Assembly: GCF_000831645.3 (NCBI RefSeq)
Contig: NZ_CP012559.1
Coordinates: forward strand, 1,116,001 to 1,180,000
From: Companilactobacillus heilongjiangensis
GTDB lineage: Bacteria > Bacillota > Bacilli > Lactobacillales > Lactobacillaceae
Length of the DNA stretch: 64,000 nt
Reading direction: 5' to 3'
This document shows, piece by piece, positions 1 through 8,543 of this stretch. The notes beneath the pieces were generated by a model that did no database searches, was not told the DNA's origin, and saw nothing but the letters and a program-made list of their open reading frames with translations. Position 1 is the first letter of the stretch. Every line of letters starts with the position of its first letter. Made by a program: the position numbers and the translations under genes.

Positions 1-2
1 TC

Positions 3-56
3 TCGCAAGAATTTTATAGATTAATATTGAACATCTCATTAGAAAAATGTAGATAA
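3..56 (+). CDS. Possible C-terminal tail of a gene cut by the window edge
   Basis: An open frame runs from the window edge through 17 codons to a TAA at 54-56, and a strong terminator hairpin follows five bases later. That arrangement is what the 3' end of a plus-strand gene looks like. The visible residues are too few to name a product, and a shorter alternative frame stops at 24. Treat as a guess based only on the position next to the terminator. Confidence 0.2.
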   Translation, partial: SQEFYRLILNISLEKCR

Positions 57-111
57 AAAAAACTCGTAACAAAGGTTTGCAAAAGTGCATTCCTTGTTAC
101 GAGTTTTTTTG
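57..111. terminator. Bidirectional intrinsic terminator
   Basis: Inverted repeat ACTCGTAACAAAGG / CCTTGTTACGAGT with an A-run on the left and T-run on the right, so it can stop transcription on both strands. It sits directly after the minus-strand aldo/keto reductase gene and after the possible gene tail at 3-56. Confidence 0.85.
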
Positions 112-118
112 TGATTGT

Positions 119-964
119 TTAAATCATTTCAAGCCGACCTTCATTTTTAGGTGCGGGATAATATTTATCCAATAGTTCCAGCTCGTCCTTAGTAAAACTA
201 ATATCAATTGCTTCCAGATTGCTCTGCATATGTTCAACAGAACTAGTCTTTGGAATACTGAGCAGATCATGATTTCTCAAGACCCAAGCTAACAATAATT
301 GATGAACGCTAACACCTTTTTGTTGAGCCATTTCTGTTAGAACTGGTTTAATCTTCAAGAATTCACCGCCGTCGGAACCAAATGGAGAATATCCAATAAA
401 TGAAACGTGATTTTTCTTTTGCCATGGTAAAACGGAATATTCAATTCCACGACTGCCAATATTATAGAGATCCTCGTTGATGCGACAATTTTCGCCATCG
501 GGAACACTGAATAGTTCCTCAAGGTCACTGCGGTCAAAGTTTGAAACACCCCAATTTCTAATTAGTCCAGCCTTGACCATTCTTTCAAGACCGATAACTG
601 TTTCGGAAAGGGGAGTTTTGCCTCGCCAGTGTAGTAGATATAAGTCCAAATAATCAGTTTGAAGTCGTTTGAGACTAGCTTTTAGACTTTCTTCAATTAA
701 TTTTGGCGTTGCGTGATAGGGATAGAATTTTGAAATTAATTGAATGTCATTTCGATGATAATCTTTTAAAACATTTCCTATTAAAGTTTCAGATTTTCCT
801 TCACCATACATTTCGGCAGTGTCGATAACATTGATGCCATGGTCAAGACCGTAACGCATGGCCGCCATTTCAGATTCTGTCATCATGTTATTTCCTTCAC
901 CAATGTGCCAAGTTCCGATGCCAATAGCAGATGTATTTTGGTGGTTAAATGTAATTGATTTCAA
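119..964 (-). CDS. Aldo/keto reductase
   Basis: A 281-residue NAD(P)H-dependent oxidoreductase of the aldo/keto reductase superfamily, cytosolic (beta/alpha)8 barrel. The catalytic tetrad is visible: Asp48 and Tyr53 in DTAEMYGEG, Lys79 in LISKF, and His112 in LLHW. Length is normal for the short bacterial AKRs. The start is a TTG at 964, chosen because GAGG lies 7 bases upstream; no better ATG exists. It is transcribed away from the nucleoside transporter gene and ends at a terminator. A 14-bp cre-like site lies about 55 bp upstream. The substrate cannot be told from sequence. Confidence 0.9.
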   Translation of the reverse strand: MKSITFNHQNTSAIGIGTWHIGEGNNMMTESEMAAMRYGLDHGINVIDTAEMYGEGKSETLIGNVLKDYHRNDIQLISKFYPYHATPKLIEESLKASLKRLQTDYLDLYLLHWRGKTPLSETVIGLERMVKAGLIRNWGVSNFDRSDLEELFSVPDGENCRINEDLYNIGSRGIEYSVLPWQKKNHVSFIGYSPFGSDGGEFLKIKPVLTEMAQQKGVSVHQLLLAWVLRNHDLLSIPKTSSVEHMQSNLEAIDISFTKDELELLDKYYPAPKNEGRLEMI

Positions 965-1016
965 ACGAATACCTCGCTTTCAAAAGAACCGATTTTAGTT
1001 TAGTAAATAATAATTC

Positions 1017-1030
1017 TGTAATCGTTATCA
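1017..1030. promoter_or_regulatory. Candidate cre (CcpA) site
   Basis: TGTAATCGTTATCA fits the catabolite-responsive-element consensus TGWAANCGNTNWCA (as used for CcpA in Gram-positive bacteria) at all fixed positions. It lies between the divergent aldo/keto reductase and nucleoside transporter genes, so it could affect either one. This is consensus matching only. Confidence 0.45.
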
Positions 1031-1193
1031 ATACTATTATATAGCTGATTTATAAATATTTGAAATAATGCCTTATTTAGTTGATTTCTATTGTAAAAAA
1101 ATATTTACAAAAAGTTTATCCCCATGTAATATTAAAAAGAAGTGAAAAATTTAACAATACGGATCTTCAAATAAAAAAAGGGGTTAAGTATAT

Positions 1194-2405
1194 ATGAGTA
1201 TGTACTTAGTAGTTAACGTAATAGGTGTTATCGTTTTTCTAGCTATTGGTTTCCTTTTCTCAAAGGATAAGTCGAATATCCATTGGAAATCCATCGCTAT
1301 CATGGTAGTTTTGAATTTATTCCTAGCTTGGTTTTTGACGAGTTTTGATATCTGCCGTGCAATTGTTTCAGGTGCTGCCGATGGTTTCAACTGGTTAGTT
1401 CAAGTGGCTTATGTCGGAATCGAATTTGCCTTGCCAAGTTGGGTGCACGTTAAGAGTATGGACTTTGTTACCAGTGCACTCTTACCAATTTTATTGATCG
1501 TGCCATTATTTGATATTTTGACTTATATTGGAATTTTGCCATTTATCATCAAATGGATTGGTAAAGGTTTGTCATTTATCACTGGTCAACCAAAGTTTGA
1601 ATCATTCTTTGCGGTTGAAATGATGTTCTTAGGTAATACTGAAGCATTGGCTGTTTCAAGTTTACAGTTGAAGCAAATCAAGTCACAACGTAACGTTACA
1701 TTAGCAATGATGTCCATGAGTTGTGTCACAGCGTCAATTATTGGTTCATATATTCAAATGATGCCAGGGCGATTTATCCTGACTGCTATTCCGATTAATA
1801 TTATCAATGCAATTATCGTAACGAGTTTGTTAAATCCCGTTACCGTTACACCAGAAGAAGATACGATTGCCAAATTGAGCGGTCAAGGTGAAGGTGGCAA
1901 AAAAGAGCCTTTCTTCTCATTCTTAGGCGATTCAATTTTAGGCGCCGGTCGTTTAATTTTGATCATTGCTGCTAATGTTATTGCTTTCGTTGCGTTAGCT
2001 GCCTTAATTGATAAAATTCTTCAACTAGTTAATCCATGGTTAACTTTGGAGCATATTTTAGGTATCATCATGTATCCATTTGCTTGGTTGCTCGGCTTGA
2101 GTAGTCATGATTCGTTCCAAATGGCTCAGTACATGGGTACTAAGTTAGTTACCAATGAATTTGTTGTCATGGGTAAAGTTACTGGTATTATTAAGGAATT
2201 TGATCCGCACTTTAAGGCTGTTTTAACAGTCTTCATTACATCCTTTGCTAACTTCTCAACGTTAGGTATGATTATTGGTTGTTTCAAAGGTATTGTTAAT
2301 AAGGAAAAGAACGATATTATTTCGAAAAATGTTGGTTACATGTTGTTGTCAGGTATTCTAGTTTCATTATTGTCAGCAGCATTTGTTGGACTATTCGTTT
2401 GGTAA
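1194..2405 (+). CDS. Concentrative nucleoside transporter (NupC/CNT family)
   Basis: A 403-residue integral membrane protein of the CNT family, which imports nucleosides by cation symport. It has the CNT architecture: an N-terminal membrane segment, a short hydrophilic stretch, then a gate domain, with the family signature around residues 139-158 (KFESFFAVEMMFLGNTEALA) and a nucleoside-site stretch near SSHDS. Length matches NupC (about 400). ATG with AGGGG about 10 bases upstream. It stands alone between the divergent reductase and a shared terminator. A cre-like site upstream suggests possible carbon control. Exact nucleoside preference is not visible. Confidence 0.92.
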   Translation: MSMYLVVNVIGVIVFLAIGFLFSKDKSNIHWKSIAIMVVLNLFLAWFLTSFDICRAIVSGAADGFNWLVQVAYVGIEFALPSWVHVKSMDFVTSALLPILLIVPLFDILTYIGILPFIIKWIGKGLSFITGQPKFESFFAVEMMFLGNTEALAVSSLQLKQIKSQRNVTLAMMSMSCVTASIIGSYIQMMPGRFILTAIPINIINAIIVTSLLNPVTVTPEEDTIAKLSGQGEGGKKEPFFSFLGDSILGAGRLILIIAANVIAFVALAALIDKILQLVNPWLTLEHILGIIMYPFAWLLGLSSHDSFQMAQYMGTKLVTNEFVVMGKVTGIIKEFDPHFKAVLTVFITSFANFSTLGMIIGCFKGIVNKEKNDIISKNVGYMLLSGILVSLLSAAFVGLFVW

Positions 2406-2447
2406 AAAAAAGTGTGACAAAACTTGTTTAGTTTTCGAGCATTAAAT

Positions 2448-2493
2448 CAAATAGAGACTGTGATCCGGTTTTGGATAACAGTCTCTATTTTTT
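2448..2493. terminator. Bidirectional intrinsic terminator
   Basis: Stem AATAGAGACTGT / ACAGTCTCTATT followed by a T-run on the plus strand, with A-rich sequence before it. It lies between the convergent transporter and esterase genes and can serve both. Confidence 0.85.
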
Positions 2494-2494
2494 T

Positions 2495-3220
2495 CTAATT
2501 TAGCCAATTAAAGACTTTTTCGATATTGTCGCCCCAAGTTTTCCAAGAATGATCACCTGATACAGGCATCCATGTGTAATGACCTTTGGCGTGAATTGAT
2601 AAGAAGTTTTTGAACATAATATTATCTTCATGCATAAAATCGGCATCACCACACAGCGTCAAAATTTGTTGTTTAGGTTGACGACTATTATAAATATTAA
2701 TTAGCTGATTGTGGGCAATTTTATCTGGACTATCAAAAATACTATTGAAAGTTTCTTTGGCCATCGGACCTTTAGGATTGTCACGGAAATGTTCAATATC
2801 AGTAATAGGCGACAGAGCAGCAACTTTACTGAATTTATCATCATTTAAGAAGGCAATTTTGAGAGCACCATAACCGCCCATACTCGAACCGACGATAAAA
2901 TTGTGGTCACGTTCTTTAGAGATGGGTAAGAGGCTCTGCATTTTAGGGATGAATTCATCGACAAAGTAGGAGTAGTAAGGGATGAAATTAGAATCAGAGT
3001 AAAAAGCGTTGCGACCTTCAGGCATAATGATGACCCAATTGTGGTCTCGAGCTAATTTCTCAACATTAACGTGTCTGATCCAAGCGGAATCGTCACCAGT
3101 GTAGCCATGTAAAAGCCAGACAGCCGTGTAGTTGCTTTCGTTAGTATCAGGTACTACAACAGTTGTTTTGAAGTAAGTATGTAAATAATTAGTACGATAA
3201 CTAAGATTCATTAAAGTCAT
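2495..3220 (-). CDS. estA: Tributyrin-type carboxylesterase
   Basis: An alpha/beta-hydrolase of the esterase D / EstA group that cleaves short-chain acyl esters; lactic acid bacteria use these on tributyrin-like substrates. The nucleophile is Ser113 in GSSMGG, the acid is Asp192 or Asp194 in GDADF, and the base is His224 in GDHSW; the oxyanion region is LLHGYTGDDSAW. With the ATG at 3220 the protein is 241 residues. I prefer that start over an in-frame TTG at 3235 because GAGG sits 7-8 bases before the ATG. No signal peptide. A structured repeat lies upstream. The gene symbol rests on family similarity only. Confidence 0.85.
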   Translation of the reverse strand: MTLMNLSYRTNYLHTYFKTTVVVPDTNESNYTAVWLLHGYTGDDSAWIRHVNVEKLARDHNWVIIMPEGRNAFYSDSNFIPYYSYFVDEFIPKMQSLLPISKERDHNFIVGSSMGGYGALKIAFLNDDKFSKVAALSPITDIEHFRDNPKGPMAKETFNSIFDSPDKIAHNQLINIYNSRQPKQQILTLCGDADFMHEDNIMFKNFLSIHAKGHYTWMPVSGDHSWKTWGDNIEKVFNWLN

Positions 3221-3270
3221 GGAAAAACCTCGCAATATTAGTATATTTGTTAGCCGATAACTTGGAGCTG

Positions 3271-3447
3271 TTTCCAGAGCTGAGAGTATTCATCTGCTGC
3301 GCGGCACGGTCCGAGCCACAGTGCGGTCTCGGACCTCGGTTGAAGCCTTTCCAAAAAACGGAAAGTCTCCAACACGTCCGGTGGTGTAATGGCTAAAGCC
3401 ATTACACCACTTTCGCTGCGGATGAATACTCTCAGCTCTTCCAACTA
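3271..3447 (+). repeat. Cloverleaf intergenic repeat, copy R1 (orientation A)
   Basis: Terminal inverted repeat GAGCTGAGAGTATTCATC at about 3278-3295 pairs with its exact complement at 3421-3438. Inside are arm A (GTCCGAG / CTCGGAC), arm B (GAAGCCTTTCC / GGAAAGTCTCC) and arm C (GTGGTGTAATGGC / GCCATTACACCAC, loop TAAA). All arms are present. Terminal-stem type II, shared with the copy at 53096. It lies between the minus-strand regulator and esterase genes. Confidence 0.85.
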
Positions 3448-3545
3448 ACATATTTTCGGTTGCATTAGATAACGTGAATACGGATTCAATTTTAAATCTG
3501 TAATTGATAATCATCAAAAATAGACCATCAATCAGAAAAGCCCTA

Positions 3546-4601
3546 TTACTCCTGTTCATGCTCATATAAATACTTTTTAAAATACAAATAATTAACATAA
3601 AGTTGCAATGTATCAGGTAGATCATGCAAGCTCAAGCCAAAATATTCAGAAATATTATTTAAACGATAATTGGTAGTATTTCGATGGACTTTCAATGCGT
3701 TAGAAGTCTCCGTTACGTTACCGTTATGCTTAAAGTAACAATCCAATGTTTCTAACAGTTCTAAGCCGGCCTTTGTCTTTAGAAAACTCTTGAAGATACT
3801 TAAAGCACGTCTTGAATGTAAATTACTTTCTAGTACATGATTAAGAAAACTGATTTGGTTGAAATAATATGTATCAGTTAGACCTAATTCTTTACTTACT
3901 TTGATAGTATCTTGAGCTTGTTTTATGGAAGCTTTTAAGTCAGTGGAACGTTCACTGATACCAATCTTGAGATGATTCTCTTGGCAAAACTTCAAATAGC
4001 GTAATAAATCAGACTCGTTCTTAGTAATAATCAACTGTTGCTCTGGAGTCTTGCTAAAAGTGAAGTCGGTCGGATTGAGTTGTAATTGAGAGAGATTTTT
4101 CGTTTCAACAATAATGGCATAACGTGGAATCGTTAGATCGATTTTTAATGTTTGTGCCCGTAATTTTAATTCCTCATTATTTATCAAATTGTCAGCGTTG
4201 GACCACTGATATAGGAAGTGATTTAAACTTTCTTGTCGTTGGCCCTCCACTTTAGTGTTGTGAATTTGTGAAATCAGCAGCTCAGTTGAAATCTTCAATA
4301 GTGAGGCAAGGGGAGTCACTTTCTTTGGGTCACCAGTGATACCGATAACCCCAATTGTTTCGCCGTTAAATTCAACCGGAATATTAACACCAGGCTGACC
4401 AAATTTACCGAATGACTCAACCATTGGTTTAGTTTTACCACTCTGAATCGTATCAATCGCCCCAATATGCAGGGTATTGATACGGTTTTTGTCGCCACTT
4501 GCGATAATATAGCCTTTCTCATTCATCATATTTATATTGTAGGGAATGCTTCCCATCATTTTGTCGACAATTGATTGTGCCAGCTGCGGGTCTAATTTCA
4601 T
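3546..4601 (-). CDS. CdaR-family sugar-diacid/glycerate regulator
   Basis: A 351-residue transcription factor with an N-terminal putative sugar-diacid recognition domain (about residues 1-130) and a C-terminal PucR-type helix-turn-helix near HNGNVTETSNALKVHRNTTN. CdaR proteins activate glucarate, galactarate and glycerate genes in response to the substrate. Start chosen at the ATG at 4601 because GGAAG precedes it by 9 bases; the upstream in-frame ATG at 4622 has no ribosome site. It is divergent from a GntP-family permease and glycerate kinase, which supports control of glycerate use. A cre-like site lies about 40 bp upstream. Confidence 0.85.
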   Translation of the reverse strand: MKLDPQLAQSIVDKMMGSIPYNINMMNEKGYIIASGDKNRINTLHIGAIDTIQSGKTKPMVESFGKFGQPGVNIPVEFNGETIGVIGITGDPKKVTPLASLLKISTELLISQIHNTKVEGQRQESLNHFLYQWSNADNLINNEELKLRAQTLKIDLTIPRYAIIVETKNLSQLQLNPTDFTFSKTPEQQLIITKNESDLLRYLKFCQENHLKIGISERSTDLKASIKQAQDTIKVSKELGLTDTYYFNQISFLNHVLESNLHSRRALSIFKSFLKTKAGLELLETLDCYFKHNGNVTETSNALKVHRNTTNYRLNNISEYFGLSLHDLPDTLQLYVNYLYFKKYLYEHEQE

Positions 4602-4639
4602 TTTGTGGTCTTCCTTGTTCATTATTATTCAAAGTTTCA

Positions 4640-4653
4640 TGAAAACGTTTATC
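4640..4653. promoter_or_regulatory. Weak cre-like site upstream of cdaR-type gene
   Basis: TGAAAACGTTTATC matches the cre consensus except for the last two bases. It lies about 40 bp before the regulator start, on the regulator side of the divergent promoter region (4602-4868). Consensus matching only. Confidence 0.3.
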
Positions 4654-4868
4654 GAAAAACTTGTGCATATAAATATTTTACAATATTTTTATATTTTAAA
4701 ACACTGATTTATCAAGGAATATTTTTATTATTTAACTATTATTACAACAACATTTGTGCAGTTGTACATTGATTTTGATTGTTTATCACTGTATTATACA
4801 CTCGTTAATTAATTGTTAAAAATTTAACAATGCTACAAGATATATTGAGGAAGGGTGTATTTGTAAGT

Positions 4869-6152
4869 ATGGTTATTGCTTGGTGGGCAGCTTTATTGGG
4901 GTTGCTATTAGCGATTGGCTTGATTCTATTTCGAGTTAATCCTGTTTATGCTTTGATTTTTGGTGCTATTGTCGGTTGTTTAGTTGGAGGACTTTCATTA
5001 GCTCAGACAACGGACACAATTGTTAAGGGTAGTTCTGGGGTTATGGGAACTATTATCCGTGTTATTGCCGCTGGTGTTTTGGCCGGGGTAATGATGGAGT
5101 CTGGAGCGGCTAACGTAATTGCTTCCAACATTGTTAACCGTTTCAGTGATCGACTAGCTATTTTAGCGTTAGCTCTTTCGACAATGGTTTTGACAGGTGT
5201 AGGTATTTTTATTCCCGTCGCTGTTTTAATCGTTGCTCCGATTGCTTTGGAAGTCGGTCAAAAGATGCATTATAGTAAACTTTCACTATTGGTCGCATTA
5301 TCTGGTGGTGGTAAGGCTGGAAATATTATTTCACCAAACCCAAATACGATTGCGGCTGCTAAAGGTTTTAACGTTGATTTGTCACAAGTAATGATTGCTG
5401 ATTTTGTTCCCGCAGTTGTTGGTTTAATCGTGACAGTAGTTTTAGCAAGTTTGATTAAGAACCGTGGTGAATTTGTTCCGGAGACTGAAAAGTTTGAAAC
5501 AAAGGATCAAAAAGATTTACCAAGTTTAAAAGCGGCCATTGTGACACCTTTAGTTGCCGTTGTGCTACTACTTATTACACCAGTTGGCGATATCTTAGGG
5601 GTTAAAGCCTTGGCATCATTCAACTTGGATGCAATGTATATCTTGCCAATTGCCGGATTGATCGGAACAATTGCCATGGGTCAGAGTAAAAAATTCTTGC
5701 AGTATATGCAAAAAGGTTTAGCTCGTATGACAGATGTAGTTTTAATCTTAATTGGTGCGGGTGCGATTGCTGGATTAGTTTCAGTATCTAACTTGCCTCA
5801 AAAAGTTGTTGAAATCGTTCAGACTTCAGGTATTTCGGGAACATTCTTAGCCCCAATTGCCGGAATCTTGATGGCAGCAGCTACAGCTTCAACTTCAACT
5901 GGTGTCATCCTGGCTTCTAATTCATTCAGTAAGTCAATCATGTCATTCGGAATTTCTGGTACGGGTGCAGCAGCGATGGTTCATACCGGAGCGACTGTAA
6001 TCGATCAATTGCCACATGGTAACTATTTCCACGTGACTGCCAAAGCTGTTAATATGCATTTCAAAGAGAGAATGAGCGTCGTTTTCTGGGAAATGCTAGT
6101 TGGACTTTCAATGACAATTGTTGCAACATTGATGTATGGAAATCTGTTCTAG
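4869..6152 (+). CDS. GntP-family permease, probably glycerate or gluconate
   Basis: A 427-residue multi-span membrane protein of the gluconate:proton symporter (GntP) family, with many hydrophobic segments and the conserved stretch SGGGKAGNIISPNPNT near the middle. Start placed at ATG 4869, with AGGAAGGG 13 bases upstream; an in-frame ATG at 4830 lacks a ribosome site. The next gene, 13 bases downstream, is glycerate kinase, and the divergent gene encodes a CdaR-type activator, so the likely substrate is glycerate. That substrate is inference from context. Confidence 0.85.
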   Translation: MVIAWWAALLGLLLAIGLILFRVNPVYALIFGAIVGCLVGGLSLAQTTDTIVKGSSGVMGTIIRVIAAGVLAGVMMESGAANVIASNIVNRFSDRLAILALALSTMVLTGVGIFIPVAVLIVAPIALEVGQKMHYSKLSLLVALSGGGKAGNIISPNPNTIAAAKGFNVDLSQVMIADFVPAVVGLIVTVVLASLIKNRGEFVPETEKFETKDQKDLPSLKAAIVTPLVAVVLLLITPVGDILGVKALASFNLDAMYILPIAGLIGTIAMGQSKKFLQYMQKGLARMTDVVLILIGAGAIAGLVSVSNLPQKVVEIVQTSGISGTFLAPIAGILMAAATASTSTGVILASNSFSKSIMSFGISGTGAAAMVHTGATVIDQLPHGNYFHVTAKAVNMHFKERMSVVFWEMLVGLSMTIVATLMYGNLF

Positions 6153-6165
6153 AGGTGGACTATAA

Positions 6166-7305
6166 ATGAAAATTGTTTTAGCTCCAGATTCATATAAGAA
6201 TTCTTTGACGGCTAAAGAAGTTGCTCAATCATTACGAAAAGGTTTTGAAAGAGTTTATCCTGATGCCGAATACGTTAATATACCAATGGCTGACGGTGGT
6301 GAAGGAACGGTCCAATCACTAGTTGATGCCAAACAAGGGCAGATTATGACTGCCGAGGTTGTTAATCCGCTAGGAAATAAGACTGAAGCTCACTATGGCA
6401 TGATCAATGATGGTAAAGTTGCTGTGATTGAAATGGCTGAAGCAAGTGGGATTCAATTTATCAATCAGTTTACCCAAAACCCTTACATTACGACTACTTT
6501 TGGAACGGGTGAGTTGATTAAATCCGCTATTCAAAATGGTGCCAAAACAATCATTATTGGTATTGGTGGTTCCGCTACAAATGATGGTGGAGCTGGTATG
6601 GCTCAAGCTTTGGGCGCACACTTGTTGGATGATAAGGGTGAAGAATTGCAGTATGGTGGAGCAATGTTAGAAAAACTTGACCATATTGACGTTTCTGAAA
6701 TGATGCCCGAATTAGCTGATGTTAAAGTTATTATTGCCTCTGATGTGACAAATCCTTTGACTGGTCCTAATGGCGCAAGTCATGTCTTTGGACCACAAAA
6801 GGGTGCCAGTCCTGAAATGGTTGAGTTCCTCGATGGAGCCTTGTCACATTACGCACATGTTTTAAAACGTGATTTGAATAAAGATCTTGAACAAGTCGCT
6901 GGTGCCGGTGCTGCGGGTGGATTAGGAGCTGGTTTATTGGCCTTTACCAACTCTGAAATGCGCTCTGGCGTTGACATTGTAGTCGACTATACCGAATTGA
7001 AGGATAAGGTTAAAGATGCTGACGTCGTTGTAACAGGCGAAGGCCAGATCGATTTCCAAACTAAATTTGGTAAAACACCAATTGGCGTGGCAAAAGCTAC
7101 GAAAGCAGTCAATCCTGATGCGACTGTGATTGCTGTTGCTGGTTCGATTGGTGAAAAAATTTCTGAGTTATATCCATTAGGTATCGATGCCATCTTCACT
7201 TGTGTTCCGGGTGTTGAAGAACTATCGACTGCCATTCAAAATACAGACAAGAACCTTCAACAAGTTGCTGAGAATATCGGCCGCTTGATCAAAAATACAA
7301 AGTGA
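6166..7305 (+). CDS. glxK: Glycerate kinase
   Basis: A 379-residue member of the GarK/GlxK family, which phosphorylates D-glycerate with ATP and feeds lower glycolysis. Family hallmarks visible are APDSYKNSLTA at the N terminus, PMADGGEGT, the glycine-rich GIGGSATNDGGAGM and VVTGEGQID. Full length for the family. AGAGGTGG precedes the ATG. It follows the permease by 13 bases and is very likely in one operon with it, forming an uptake-plus-kinase glycerate module under the divergent regulator. Whether the product is 2- or 3-phosphoglycerate cannot be told here. Confidence 0.92.
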   Translation: MKIVLAPDSYKNSLTAKEVAQSLRKGFERVYPDAEYVNIPMADGGEGTVQSLVDAKQGQIMTAEVVNPLGNKTEAHYGMINDGKVAVIEMAEASGIQFINQFTQNPYITTTFGTGELIKSAIQNGAKTIIIGIGGSATNDGGAGMAQALGAHLLDDKGEELQYGGAMLEKLDHIDVSEMMPELADVKVIIASDVTNPLTGPNGASHVFGPQKGASPEMVEFLDGALSHYAHVLKRDLNKDLEQVAGAGAAGGLGAGLLAFTNSEMRSGVDIVVDYTELKDKVKDADVVVTGEGQIDFQTKFGKTPIGVAKATKAVNPDATVIAVAGSIGEKISELYPLGIDAIFTCVPGVEELSTAIQNTDKNLQQVAENIGRLIKNTK

Positions 7306-7310
7306 TTTTT

Positions 7311-7472
7311 TAAATGCCGCCGGAGGCTGGCAGTAATGTAGCCTGCTATGCGACCGATTCGAGCCAAAGTGCGGTCTCGAATCTCAAAATATGTCAGTGG
7401 TGTAAGAACAGAAAACCGCTGTTCTAACGCCACTCTCGTGGCTGTCTACATTACTGCCAGCCTCCGGCTAGA
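7311..7472 (+). repeat. Cloverleaf intergenic repeat, copy R2 (arm B lost)
   Basis: A perfect 23-bp terminal stem pairs 7319-7341 with 7446-7468 (starts GCCGGAGGCTGGC). Arm A (GATTCGAG / CTCGAATC) and arm C (GTGGTGTAAGAACAG / CTGTTCTAACGCCAC) are present; arm B is missing. Terminal-stem type III. It sits between the convergent glycerate kinase and acetyltransferase genes. Confidence 0.85.
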
Positions 7473-7540
7473 TAAACTTATTTGATAATTTGATTCGCTA
7501 ATAAAAAACTGATAATGATAATATTTAAAGACAACTATAT

Positions 7541-7592
7541 GAAAATAGAACAACCATCTACATTTAAGTAGAATGATTGTTCTATTTTTTTA
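7541..7592. terminator. Bidirectional intrinsic terminator
   Basis: Stem AAATAGAACAA (7543-7553) / TTGTTCTATTT (7577-7587), with T-runs on both strands; its right side overlaps the stop end of the minus-strand acetyltransferase gene. Confidence 0.75.
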
Positions 7593-8028
7593 GTTTCATT
7601 CTCAATATTGGAAAAGGTTTACCTTGATCATCAGTTGCTAGTCGCTGGTATGCCGCAAATCCCATGTGCTCATAGAAACCTTTAGCTTGCGGATTCTGTT
7701 CATTGACTGTGATTTGATTGGCTTGATAATTTGTGATACCAAAGTGTATTAACGATTTGCCGATACCTTGACCACGATTTTTATCATCAACAAAGAGCAT
7801 ATCAATTTCTGGTTCATTGATACCCATGAAAGCAATTGGTCGCGATTGACCGTCTATTGCGATAATTAGGTGAGTAATTTTAGTTAGAACGGTTGGTAGA
7901 GATTTCTTAAAGTTCTGTATGTCTTCCTCAGTCAAAAATTTATGAGTCGAACGGACGGAACTCTCCCAAACTGCTATCAGTTGTTTGATTAACTCGGAAC
8001 TTCGTTGTGTCACGGCAATTATCTTCAA
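7582..8028 (-). CDS. GNAT-family N-acetyltransferase
   Basis: A small acetyltransferase of the GNAT fold that would use acetyl-CoA; acceptor unknown. The acetyl-CoA loop is visible as NRGQGIGKSLI, followed by the C-terminal motif NPQAKGFYEHMGF. The start is best set at a TTG at 8028 (148 residues), because GGAGG sits exactly 7 bases before it. The longer reading from 8064 contains that GGAGG inside its own coding sequence and has no ribosome site of its own. Monocistronic, ending at a terminator. Confidence 0.8.
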   Translation of the reverse strand: MKIIAVTQRSSELIKQLIAVWESSVRSTHKFLTEEDIQNFKKSLPTVLTKITHLIIAIDGQSRPIAFMGINEPEIDMLFVDDKNRGQGIGKSLIHFGITNYQANQITVNEQNPQAKGFYEHMGFAAYQRLATDDQGKPFPILRMKLKK

Positions 8029-8190
8029 ATTTGAAACCTCCATTTTTATAACTTTATTTATCATATCTGCTTTTTAATAACATTAGATAAAGACAATTAT
8101 TTATTACAAAATATTCACATCATTTAACTTTTAATATCTAAAATGGACTGAGTTTAAAGTCATTTTTAATACTTTTAATAATAACAATAA

Positions 8191-8312
8191 ATTAGTCGGA
8201 AGAGCTGGGAAATATTTGTGTGCCGTGGTAGTGGTATAAGGACGGGAGTTTCTCCCGTCTTTATACCACCGGACGTGTTTGGAGACTTGACGAACTGTGT
8301 CAAGGCTTCAAA
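8191..8312 (-). repeat. Cloverleaf repeat copy R3, left part (orientation B), split by IS110
   Basis: Begins ATTAGTCGGAAGAGCTGGGA like the intact copy at 15150, continues through arm C (GTGGTATAAGGACGGGAG / CTCCCGTCTTTATACCAC) and into arm B, then breaks off after GGCTTCAAA. The rest resumes at 9872. Joining both parts restores the arm B to arm A sequence seen in the uninterrupted copies at 31417 and 24357. Confidence 0.9.
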
Positions 8313-8321
8313 ACAACCTAA

Positions 8322-8540
8322 GATTAGTTCTGAGGGAAGATCAATTTCTTCTCTTAGAACTTTTTTTGTACACTGGAGACAAAGCTAAGATCGTGCATGA
8401 ACCTCGGGACTTCGAGTCCGTATTAAAAAATGATCTCCGTTATCTTCATTTCTTTAATCAGGTTTTAGGTTGTGGGACTTCGAGTTCGTGTTTAGGAAAT
8501 GAGATTCGAAATGTTGATACGGATAGCTTTAGAAAGGAAA
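8322..8540 (+). ncRNA. Putative bridge RNA of the IS110 element
   Basis: IS110 elements encode a bridge RNA in a non-coding end that pairs with donor and target DNA. Here AGTTCTGAGGGAAGA (8326-8340) and TCTTCTCTTAGAACT (8347-8361) form a 15-bp stem with two G-U pairs. Downstream are two similar modules. In the first, GAACCTCGG (8399-8407) is the reverse complement of target bases 9874-9882, directly after the AA core. In the second, TTAGGTTGT (8465-8473) is the reverse complement of left-end bases 8313-8321, directly after the AA core. Each guide is followed by a GGACTTCGAGTYC hairpin. Matching left-side guides were not found, and the RNA ends are estimates. Confidence 0.7.
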
Positions 8541-8543
8541 AAT

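Noticed and set aside
3250-3625. Two minus-strand frames over repeat R1
   Set aside because: They mostly translate the repeat arms or overlap the regulator gene; similar frames appear over other copies only because the arms are G/C-rich.
8371-8386. CAAAGCT at 8380-8386 as the left target guide of the bridge RNA
   Set aside because: It matches target bases 8301-8307 at six of seven positions but is out of register with the AA core, so it is not convincing.
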